Of a stretch of DNA of 25,854 bases, positions 15,047 to 21,298 are shown one piece after another. The position numbers and the translations under genes are program-made. Origin of the DNA: Gemmatimonadota bacterium (lineage in GTDB: Bacteria; Gemmatimonadota; Gemmatimonadetes; JACCXV01; JAHWKZ01); assembly GCA_030641505.1 (NCBI GenBank), contig DAOWHI010000052.1, positions 1-25,854 of the forward strand, in the 5' to 3' direction. The first letter of the stretch is position 1. The number at the start of each line of letters is the position of its first letter. The notes under the pieces were generated by a model. That model was not told the origin of the DNA, made no database searches, and saw only the letters and a list, made by a program, of their open reading frames with translations.

Positions 15047-16032
15047 GTCTTGACCGTCGTCATCGGGAGATCGATGACCTCGGCCTCGAGATTGTCACTC
15101 CCTAGACGGGTACCGGCGTTACAGTAGTTCCGATGAACGAACGCGAGCGCGATCGAGCCCAACTCGGGGCTGACCCCGGCGGCGGTGATCCGCGCCACAC
15201 CTGGCTTGTCGCCGCCATCGAGCAGCGTGCCCGGGGGCGGGGGTCGATCGGTATCCAGCCGCAGCCCGCGCAAGTGCTTGGCCGGTCGGCCGCGAGCCCA
15301 CAATCGAGCGATCGCTTCCTGACCTGGATAGCACCCCTTGTCATGGCTGATGGCGTTGTCGGTCGGCGCTTCGAGCGGGATCGTTTCCTCGGTCAGCTCC
15401 CGCCCGAAGGCGGCGACACCGGCTTCGATCTGGAGTACCGTCCACGCATCCTCGTCACCGACAATCGCCCCGCCAGCGATTAGTGCGGCTTGTACTGCTT
15501 TGGCCCCGGACTTTGGGGCCCACAAGCGAAAACCGACGTCCCCGGTATCGGTCCAACGAACGATGCGAACCGCCGTCGACCCGATCTTCGTCTCGACGTG
15601 TGCGCCCACACGATCGGCCGGCAGGGTCGCCCCGGCGCGGGTCACGATCTCGCCGCTCTTTGGCCCCTGAAGCGACCCGATCGACCATTCATCGCCGTGG
15701 TTGCGGAATTCAACTTCCTGACCGAAGTAATACCGTTGGAGCAGCGCTACAACCGTCGAGGCGCAGCCGCTTTCGCAATCCAGCCACAGCGCGTTCTCGC
15801 TAGCTGCGACGAGAAAGTCAGCCAGCACACGTCCCTTGGTCGGGTTTAGCATGAACGCCCGCGTGGTTTCGCCCGGCGTTAAGCCGACGATGCGGTTGGT
15901 GCAGACGTTGTTTAGGTACTCCTCGCGCTCGGAACCGGTCAGCTCGATAAGTGCGTTGTCGGGACGCGGAAAAAACGCGGCGCTCTCGTGCGCGCCGGTG
16001 TACGCCGCATGCCACTGCCGAACGCTGTCCAT
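15043..16032 (-). CDS. ygfZ: YgfZ/GcvT-domain folate-binding protein
   Basis: 329-residue folate-binding protein of the YgfZ family, implicated in maturation or repair of some Fe-S enzymes. The family signature KGCYPGQE is at residues 232-239, with Cys234 the conserved cysteine, followed by ARLWARGRPAKHLRGL. The N-terminal half has the GcvT-like fold with LTGSEREEYLNNVCTNRI and TKGRVLADFLV. This signature separates it from true GcvT, even though gcvH and gcvP are in the same window. It begins 5 bp after the upstream lipoprotein gene and overlaps the adenosyltransferase gene by 4 bp, forming a tight three-gene operon. No strong Shine-Dalgarno is visible. Confidence 0.94.
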   Translation of the reverse strand: MDSVRQWHAAYTGAHESAAFFPRPDNALIELTGSEREEYLNNVCTNRIVGLTPGETTRAFMLNPTKGRVLADFLVAASENALWLDCESGCASTVVALLQRYYFGQEVEFRNHGDEWSIGSLQGPKSGEIVTRAGATLPADRVGAHVETKIGSTAVRIVRWTDTGDVGFRLWAPKSGAKAVQAALIAGGAIVGDEDAWTVLQIEAGVAAFGRELTEETIPLEAPTDNAISHDKGCYPGQEAIARLWARGRPAKHLRGLRLDTDRPPPPGTLLDGGDKPGVARITAAGVSPELGSIALAFVHRNYCNAGTRLGSDNLEAEVIDLPMTTVKT

Positions 16033-16037
16033 GGCGG

Positions 16038-16559
16038 TCAGGGGCCGGCGGGTTCCAGGACGAGTTCCAGCCCTTCGGATCCGAGCGCAACGGGCTCGCT
16101 CACCGCGCGCCAGTCGCCCGCCCCCTCCGTCATGGCGTTGCCGTCACTGTCCAACCGCGCAACGACCCTCACATCGTCGGGGAACTCAACCCCGTCGAGC
16201 ATCGCGTCCGCCCGGCCAATCGCGAAAGCAAACGGGAACCGAACCCTCTGATGACGTTGCACGGCCAACGGTGGCCCACCTTCACCCTCAGTTCGACGAA
16301 TAAACAGGAAGAGCACCGCGTCGTCGGCAACCGTTCCGGCGTCTGACGGAAAGACGATATCGCCTCGCAACTCGTCGCCGGCCACACTCGCCGACCGCGT
16401 CTGCGCACCCGTGACGCTCAGCGAGGGTGGCAACCCAGTTTCGGAAACGAGTGGTCGGTCGCGAGCCTCGCGGGCAAACTCGTCCTCGGGCGTGACTCGT
16501 TGACTGCAAGCGACGATTGTGAATCCAACGACCATGAATGTTTTCAGCGTCAATCGCAT
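16038..16559 (-). CDS. Lipoprotein resembling the C-terminal domain of CcmI/CycH
   Basis: 173-residue predicted lipoprotein: basic start, hydrophobic stretch and VAC lipobox with Cys18. The mature part, from about residue 60, follows the pattern I know from the periplasmic C-terminal domain of the cytochrome c maturation protein CcmI/CycH: a beta strand ending FLFIRRTEG, GGPPLAVQRHQ, FPFAFAIGRADAML, VRVVARLDSDGNAM and a closing strand LELVLEP. CcmI binds apocytochrome c, but no other ccm genes are present here, so only the domain likeness is claimed. It is first in an operon with ygfZ and pduO. A TAAACT lies 7 nt before the ATG and there is no ribosome-binding site at normal distance. Confidence 0.8.
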   Translation of the reverse strand: MRLTLKTFMVVGFTIVACSQRVTPEDEFAREARDRPLVSETGLPPSLSVTGAQTRSASVAGDELRGDIVFPSDAGTVADDAVLFLFIRRTEGEGGPPLAVQRHQRVRFPFAFAIGRADAMLDGVEFPDDVRVVARLDSDGNAMTEGAGDWRAVSEPVALGSEGLELVLEPAGP

Positions 16560-16566
16560 GGCCGAT

Positions 16567-16591
16567 AGTTTACGACCTCGTTATATAAACT
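16567..16591. promoter_or_regulatory. Divergent promoter region with inverted repeat AGTTTA-N13-TAAACT
   Basis: The 34-bp gap 16560-16593 must hold promoters for both the minus-strand lipoprotein gene and plus-strand glcD. AGTTTA (16567-16572) and TAAACT (16586-16591) form a 6-bp inverted repeat with a 13-bp spacer. On the minus strand TAAACT is 7 nt from the ATG at 16559. On the plus strand TATATA (16582-16587) is 6 nt from the ATG at 16594. Neither start has a Shine-Dalgarno at usual spacing, so both mRNAs may be leaderless. Confidence 0.4.
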
Positions 16592-16593
16592 GC

Positions 16594-18033
16594 ATGCTCA
16601 CCGATCGCGTGCTCGCGGGCCTCGCGGAGACGACGTCGCCGGCTCGCGTGTTGACCGCGCGCGAAGACCTCCTCACGTACGCCTCGGACGCCACCGCCCT
16701 CCATCGGTGCGTGCCCGAAGCCGTCGTTATTCCCCGTGACACAGAACAGGTGACTCGCATCGTCAAGCTGGCCAACGAGGAGGGGTTCGCGCTCGTGCCT
16801 CGCGGAGCCGGAACCGGATTGTCGGCCGGCGCGGTACCAACCATTGATAGCGTGGTGATGCTGTTTCCATCGTGGAACCGGATCGTCGAAATCGACCCGG
16901 TGAACCACACGGCATGGGTCGAGCCCGGGGTGATCACCGCCGATCTCCATGCCGCTGTCGAACCGTACGGCCTGTTCTATCCACCCGATCCGGGTTCGAT
17001 GCGGATCTGCACGCTGGGCGGAAACGTGGCCGAGAACGCCGGCGGGCTCCGCGGCCTCAAGTACGGAGTCACAAAGGACTACGTCATGGGCCTCGAAGCG
17101 GTTTTGCCGACCGGCGAGTTCCTGACGCTCGGCGGCAAGTCGTTCAAAGACGTGGCTGGATACAACCTGCTGGATCTGTTGGTCGGCAGCGAGGGCACGC
17201 TAGCGGTCTTCACGCGGATCCTCGTCAGGTTGGTCGCCAGACCTCAGTCGACGCGCACAATCCTCGCGTCGTTTGACTCGGTCGGTGCGGCGGGTCACAC
17301 GGTCACCGCAATCTTGGCTACCGGGATCGTGCCAGCGACGCTCGAGTTCCTCGACCAGGTCACGATCCGCGCCGTCGAATCGTTTGCCGGGCTCGGGCTC
17401 CCCGCCGATCTGGCGGCGCTGCTGTTGATCGAGGTTGATGGGCGAGCGCATGCCGTAGCAGAGGACGCCGACGCCGTCGATCGAATCTGCCGGCAACATG
17501 GCGCACGTGAGGTGCGCACGGCCGCCAATGCAGAAGAAGCGGAAGACCTGCGCGCCGCGCGGCGAGCGTCGTTCACCGCTCTTGCCCAGATCGGTCCGAC
17601 CACGATTCTCGAGGACGTCGCCGTGCCGCGCAGCGCGGTGGCATCGATGCTCGTTCGCATCCAAGAGATCGCCGCCGAGCACCAGGTTCAGATCGGTGTG
17701 TTCGGACACGCCGGCGACGGCAACTTGCACCCGACTTGCATCACAGATGCCCGCGACGCCGAGGCGATCGTGCGTACCGAGGCCGCGCTAGAGGAGATCT
17801 TCGACGCCGCCGTCACGTTAGGGGGAACAATCACAGGTGAGCACGGCGTCGGGCTCGCAAAGCGCCAGTTCCTGGAACGCCACACAGGCGACCCGGCGCT
17901 TCGTTTCATGCGTCAGATCAAGGCCGTTCTCGACCCGAACCAGGTGCTAAACCCCGGCAAAGTGCTGGGGCACTCGGCGCGTTGCGAGCACCCGCCGCAC
18001 GGTCACCCGGCCTACGAGGAGGCGCTCGCCTGA
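16594..18033 (+). CDS. glcD: FAD-linked oxidase, glycolate/lactate oxidase GlcD-type subunit
   Basis: 479-residue flavoprotein of the GlcD family, which oxidises glycolate, D-lactate or another 2-hydroxy acid. The FAD-binding PP loop is PRGAGTGLSAGA (residues 69-80), followed by YPPDPGSMRICTLGGNVAENAGG and the KDVAGYNLLDLLVGSEGTL block. The C-terminal cap has FGHAGDGNLHP, GEHGVGLAKRQFL and the closing LDPNQVLNPGKVL. I chose the ATG at 16594 (MLTDRVLAGL), preceded by TATATA; an open frame 25 codons longer would cover the divergent gene's start. It overlaps or abuts glcF, which supplies the Fe-S subunit. GlcE, the third subunit in Escherichia coli, is absent. Confidence 0.95.
   Translation: MLTDRVLAGLAETTSPARVLTAREDLLTYASDATALHRCVPEAVVIPRDTEQVTRIVKLANEEGFALVPRGAGTGLSAGAVPTIDSVVMLFPSWNRIVEIDPVNHTAWVEPGVITADLHAAVEPYGLFYPPDPGSMRICTLGGNVAENAGGLRGLKYGVTKDYVMGLEAVLPTGEFLTLGGKSFKDVAGYNLLDLLVGSEGTLAVFTRILVRLVARPQSTRTILASFDSVGAAGHTVTAILATGIVPATLEFLDQVTIRAVESFAGLGLPADLAALLLIEVDGRAHAVAEDADAVDRICRQHGAREVRTAANAEEAEDLRAARRASFTALAQIGPTTILEDVAVPRSAVASMLVRIQEIAAEHQVQIGVFGHAGDGNLHPTCITDARDAEAIVRTEAALEEIFDAAVTLGGTITGEHGVGLAKRQFLERHTGDPALRFMRQIKAVLDPNQVLNPGKVLGHSARCEHPPHGHPAYEEALA
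18016..18022 (+). promoter_or_regulatory. Ribosome-binding site pointing to a CTG start for glcF
   Basis: GAGGAGG, within the last codons of glcD, is 7 nt upstream of a CTG at 18030-18032 that overlaps the glcD stop (CTGA). No ATG, GTG or TTG lies at this distance. This decides the proposed glcF start. Confidence 0.5.
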
Positions 18034-19409
18034 AGGCGGATCTCGCGCCGCCGGACCCCGTCTTTCATCCGGACAGCGATCTGCTGACGGCCTGCATACA
18101 GTGTGGGCTCTGCTTGCCGTCGTGTCCCACGTTTGCAATGACCCCGCGCGAGCGGGCCGGTCCTCGCGGCCGAATCACGCTCATGCGGGCGGCCGCGAGC
18201 GGTGAGATCGAGGTCGGTTACCCCCCGTTTACCGAGGCCATGTACTACTGCCTCGGATGCCGAGCCTGCGAGACCGCGTGCCCGGCCGGGGTCGAGTTCG
18301 GACGGTTGCTCGAAGCGGCCCGAGCAGCAATCGACAACAGCAACGGGCGCGAAACGTGGCGCCCTGAACCCGCCCAGAGTTGGCTCCTAAACCGGATCGT
18401 CGCCCACCCCGCACGGCTCCGGTGGACCGCACGCTCGGTACGGTTGTATCAGCGCGTGCTCAGGAAGCGCACTCGTTGCAAGCGGTGGATCGCCAACCGA
18501 TTCCCAGACCTCGAGCCACTCGAACCGCTGGCACCCGAAACCCCGCGTCAACGCCGCCGGTGGCGGCCACCCGCCGCGCTTGGGCCATCAGATGTCGTGA
18601 CCAACGGCGATACGCCGTCTGTGCGTGGGACGTTGGCGCTTCACCCCGGTTGTGTGCAATCGGTGTTTTTGCCCGACGTCAACGCCGACACCGCGCAGGT
18701 CTTGGCCTACAACGCTTGGCAGGTAGTGGTGCCCAAACAGTTTCGGTGCTGCGGCGCGCTCCACGCTCACTATGGCCAACCGGATGTCGCTCGTTCGTTG
18801 GCGCGGAAAAACATCGCCGCGTTTGAGGCATCGAACGCAGACCAATTGATCTCCAACGCCGCCGGGTGCGGCGCCCACATGAAGGCGTACGGTCAACTCT
18901 TGAATGGAGATCCCGCCTGGGCGGAACGCGCAGCGAAGGTTGGCGCCGCGGTCGTCGATGTCACCGAGCATCTCGTCGATCGCGGGGTGCGCCGGCCGCG
19001 TCGTCCGATCGGCCTGAGAGCGACGTATCACGACGCGTGTCATCTGATCCACGGCCAGCGGGTGGCCAAGGCTCCACGGTTGCTCCTAGGCTCGATCCCC
19101 GGGCTCGACCTGGCGCCGCTTCCCGAGTCGACGTGGTGCTGCGGGTCTGCCGGCTTATACAGCGTGACCCACCCAGAAGCGGCGGCGAAGCTTCAGCAGA
19201 GGAAGGTCGGCCACATTTTGGCCACGGGTGCCGAGCTCGTTGTGACCGGCAATCCCGGCTGCACGTTTCAGATCGCGGCCGGGCTGCGCGCTGCCGGGTC
19301 ATCGGTCAGGGTGGTCCACCCGGCGACCGTGCTGCGCATCGCCTACGAGCTACCGCCGCTATTGCCGAGGCGGCGTTGGCGTCCTACTCCGTTCCGTCGG
19401 CCGGCGTAA
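18030..19409 (+). CDS. glcF: Fe-S oxidoreductase, GlcF-type subunit
   Basis: 459-residue iron-sulfur subunit that takes electrons from the GlcD flavin towards the respiratory chain. Two 4Fe-4S motifs lie at the N-terminus: Cys22, 25, 28, 32 (CIQCGLCLPSCP) and Cys74, 77, 80, 84 (CLGCRACETACP). Two CCG-type domains follow, with LHPGC/RCCGALHAHYG and HDACH/TWCCGSAGLYS. The start is proposed as CTG at 18030, overlapping the glcD stop and preceded by GAGGAGG; the only alternative of the usual kinds is TTG at 17982, 16 codons upstream and inside glcD. The C-terminus (PPLLPRRRWRPTPFRRPA) is an Arg/Pro-rich tail, and the last 26 bp overlap the convergent DUF1579 gene. Confidence 0.94.
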   Translation: MKADLAPPDPVFHPDSDLLTACIQCGLCLPSCPTFAMTPRERAGPRGRITLMRAAASGEIEVGYPPFTEAMYYCLGCRACETACPAGVEFGRLLEAARAAIDNSNGRETWRPEPAQSWLLNRIVAHPARLRWTARSVRLYQRVLRKRTRCKRWIANRFPDLEPLEPLAPETPRQRRRWRPPAALGPSDVVTNGDTPSVRGTLALHPGCVQSVFLPDVNADTAQVLAYNAWQVVVPKQFRCCGALHAHYGQPDVARSLARKNIAAFEASNADQLISNAAGCGAHMKAYGQLLNGDPAWAERAAKVGAAVVDVTEHLVDRGVRRPRRPIGLRATYHDACHLIHGQRVAKAPRLLLGSIPGLDLAPLPESTWCCGSAGLYSVTHPEAAAKLQQRKVGHILATGAELVVTGNPGCTFQIAAGLRAAGSSVRVVHPATVLRIAYELPPLLPRRRWRPTPFRRPA

Positions 19410-19995
19410 CCCTCCGCCCGGTCAGCTCCATCGACTGGTACTCGGTACCGTCTTCGGCTACCGAGTACATCTCGAAAACAACCGTGTCGGGCTCCGTCCA
19501 GTGCGTAACGGACCGCACAGGGACGTCATCCCGACCGGCCATGAAATCGTCGGCAGTAGCTGTCATCGTCACCGAGTTGGTCGCCGGATCGTGGATGCCG
19601 CGCGAGACCATCGACGCCGTGGACATGTTGTCCATCCAGATCGAGACATACTCCTCGCGATAGTTGTCGTACCCGTCGAGTCCAATGCCGTGAAATGGCT
19701 GCCCCATCATCGAGCCCCTGTGCTCCGACCGCAGCCAGCGACCGCCCAAGATCCACTCGGCGGTCATCGAAGCCTCCATCGTGACCGGCGGCGCTTCGGG
19801 CGCAAACCACATCACGACCGTCTCTTCCCACGTACCGATCATCGGCTCCATCAACTTGTGGCCCTCACCGGGCATCGCATACTTGTCGAACATCGCAATC
19901 TGTTCGGCGCTCATCTCCTGTCCGACCGCGGCACCAGAGACAATCAACACCCCCAGCAACCCAGCAACGACGCTAAGCCGTTGTTTGCGTTTCAA
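19384..19995 (-). CDS. Exported DUF1579 family protein
   Basis: 203-residue DUF1579 protein of unknown function. After a signal peptide (KRKQRLSVV basic region, hydrophobic core to about residue 24, cleavage near AVG-QE), the family pattern appears: HKLMEPMIGTWEETVVMWF, TAEWILGGRWLRSEHRGSMMGQPFHGIGLDGYDN and FEMYSVAEDGTEYQSMELTGRR. The start is taken as TTG at 19993-19995 because AAAGGAG (20003-20009) precedes it by 7 nt and it gives a clean signal peptide. An in-frame GTG at 20032-20034 would add 13 charged residues and overlap the upstream gene. It probably shares a transcript with the cupin gene 35 bp upstream. Confidence 0.9.
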   Translation of the reverse strand: MKRKQRLSVVAGLLGVLIVSGAAVGQEMSAEQIAMFDKYAMPGEGHKLMEPMIGTWEETVVMWFAPEAPPVTMEASMTAEWILGGRWLRSEHRGSMMGQPFHGIGLDGYDNYREEYVSIWMDNMSTASMVSRGIHDPATNSVTMTATADDFMAGRDDVPVRSVTHWTEPDTVVFEMYSVAEDGTEYQSMELTGRRVTPADGTE

Positions 19996-20030
19996 CGTCA
20001 GTCTCCTTTCTACTCGCTGGTCATCGTTTG

Positions 20031-21047
20031 TCACCGCTCCCCTACGTCATACTCGACCGCATCGCTCCGTTGGAACACGAGATCGACCACGCGGGCGTGT
20101 TCGTCACCGCCGGGTGCCGACCCAGTCATGATGTAGACCTTCTGTGAATCTGGGTACTCGGCAACTTCGGGCTCCTCCATCGTCGAGAGCGCGAAGATCT
20201 CGAGCGGTCCGTCACCCGTGTTCTTGAAGGCGTGCGCCCCGTCGGACCCGGTCGGGCAGAGAATCACGTCGCCGGGTTGGATGTCCCGGGCGCCGGTCAC
20301 GGTACGCAACTCGCCATGACCCGATCGAACCCAGAAAAACTCTTCGTTTACGTGATGAAAGTGAAACGGCCACATCCGATCACCGGCGGACAAGCGATAC
20401 AAGCTGTAGCCCAGCAGGCCCGCGCCGACTGACCGGCCGAGCCGCTTCCGGTCACCGCGAAACGGTCCAGCCTCATACGCCTCCCACGGCGTGGCGCCGA
20501 TCGATACGATGTGAGTGTGCGGTGTCTGCGCGGGAACCGTTTCCGGGAGTTGTTCGTCGACCGGTTCACCTTCGAAGTAATTCTCGACCACCCGACCGTC
20601 GCGAACCAACAGCTTGGTCTTCGACGGCTCCGCGGCCAGTTGCTCGACCCAATACATACGTTTCCCCGAATCTGGGTAGACAACCACGTCTCGGTTGAAA
20701 AGCGTCGAAGCCATCAGGAGATTGGCGGGCCGATCGGTGCGGTTCAGAAGCTGATGTGCACCTTCACTACCGGGCGGTAACGCGACGAGGTCACCGGCTT
20801 TCAGCTGGTACTCTTCGTCGTCGAACCGGATCGATGGTTCACCTCCAAGCACGACAATGATCTCCTCGTTGACCAAGTGGTAGTGGTAGGGCACGTTCGC
20901 CTTGCCCGGAGGCAAGACCCACATTCCACAGCCGAGCTTCCTCCCGCCGAGCGGCCGGGAAACATCACCCCACTCGGCCCCGAAACGAACACCGGTTTTC
21001 CATTCTTGGAGCGAAAGCTCGGTCAGGTTGGCTACGCCTACGGCCAT
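20031..21047 (-). CDS. Tandem-cupin (bicupin) protein
   Basis: 338-residue cytoplasmic protein with two cupin domains, at about residues 35-125 and 210-300. Each carries the metal-binding pattern HxHxxxE and a later His: His55, His57, Glu61, His98 in the first, and His229, His231, Glu235, His272 in the second. The two sets are offset by exactly 174 residues. The sequence after each is also alike (VVYPDSGKRMYWV and AEYPDSQKVYIM). The reaction is unknown; bicupins include dioxygenases, decarboxylases and sugar isomerases. The ATG at 21045-21047 has AAGG six bases upstream. It ends 35 bp before the DUF1579 start and is divergent from the small ORF at 21068. Confidence 0.9.
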   Translation of the reverse strand: MAVGVANLTELSLQEWKTGVRFGAEWGDVSRPLGGRKLGCGMWVLPPGKANVPYHYHLVNEEIIVVLGGEPSIRFDDEEYQLKAGDLVALPPGSEGAHQLLNRTDRPANLLMASTLFNRDVVVYPDSGKRMYWVEQLAAEPSKTKLLVRDGRVVENYFEGEPVDEQLPETVPAQTPHTHIVSIGATPWEAYEAGPFRGDRKRLGRSVGAGLLGYSLYRLSAGDRMWPFHFHHVNEEFFWVRSGHGELRTVTGARDIQPGDVILCPTGSDGAHAFKNTGDGPLEIFALSTMEEPEVAEYPDSQKVYIMTGSAPGGDEHARVVDLVFQRSDAVEYDVGER

Positions 21048-21067
21048 CGGATACCTTGGGTCTTCGC

Positions 21068-21298
21068 ATGCCTGATCAAACCGAGATCGAACGCGCGATC
21101 GATGCCGTTTTTGTCGCCGACGAGTTGCAGGAGGCTGGCTTGCGTCAGCGCCGTGCGCTCAAGCTCCTCGACCAGGGTGTCTGGGAAGGCACGGTGACGC
21201 CATTCTTTCAGGCGCGAGCGGAGCAACGAATCAACAGTCACATTCGAATGCTCTGGGACGCTGCCACAGTGGAGCGATTGACCAACCCCACCGAGTAG
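21068..21298 (+). CDS. Small hypothetical protein
   Basis: 76-residue ORF that fills the 251-bp gap between two minus-strand genes. I do not recognise it. The protein looks helical and soluble, with an amphipathic start (DQTEIERAIDAVFVADELQE), a second charged helix (LRQRRALKLLDQ) and a third (ARAEQRINSHIRMLWDAATVERL). No signal, membrane segment or Cys is present. The ATG at 21068 lies 21 bp from the divergent cupin start; a TACCTT ends 10 nt upstream and no Shine-Dalgarno is clear. A TTG at 21056 is in frame. Its TAG directly abuts the stop of the amidohydrolase gene. A reverse-strand frame (21038-21241) also exists but looks less protein-like. Confidence 0.6.
   Translation: MPDQTEIERAIDAVFVADELQEAGLRQRRALKLLDQGVWEGTVTPFFQARAEQRINSHIRMLWDAATVERLTNPTE

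Noticed and set aside
15043..16032. Possible gcvT, because gcvH and gcvP are in the window
   Set aside because: The KGCYPGQE motif with its conserved Cys is the YgfZ signature, and the gene sits in an unrelated operon.
21052..21060. Shared string ATACCTTGG here and near 23116-23124
   Set aside because: A 9-base match is expected by chance in a window of this size, and the surrounding sequences differ.
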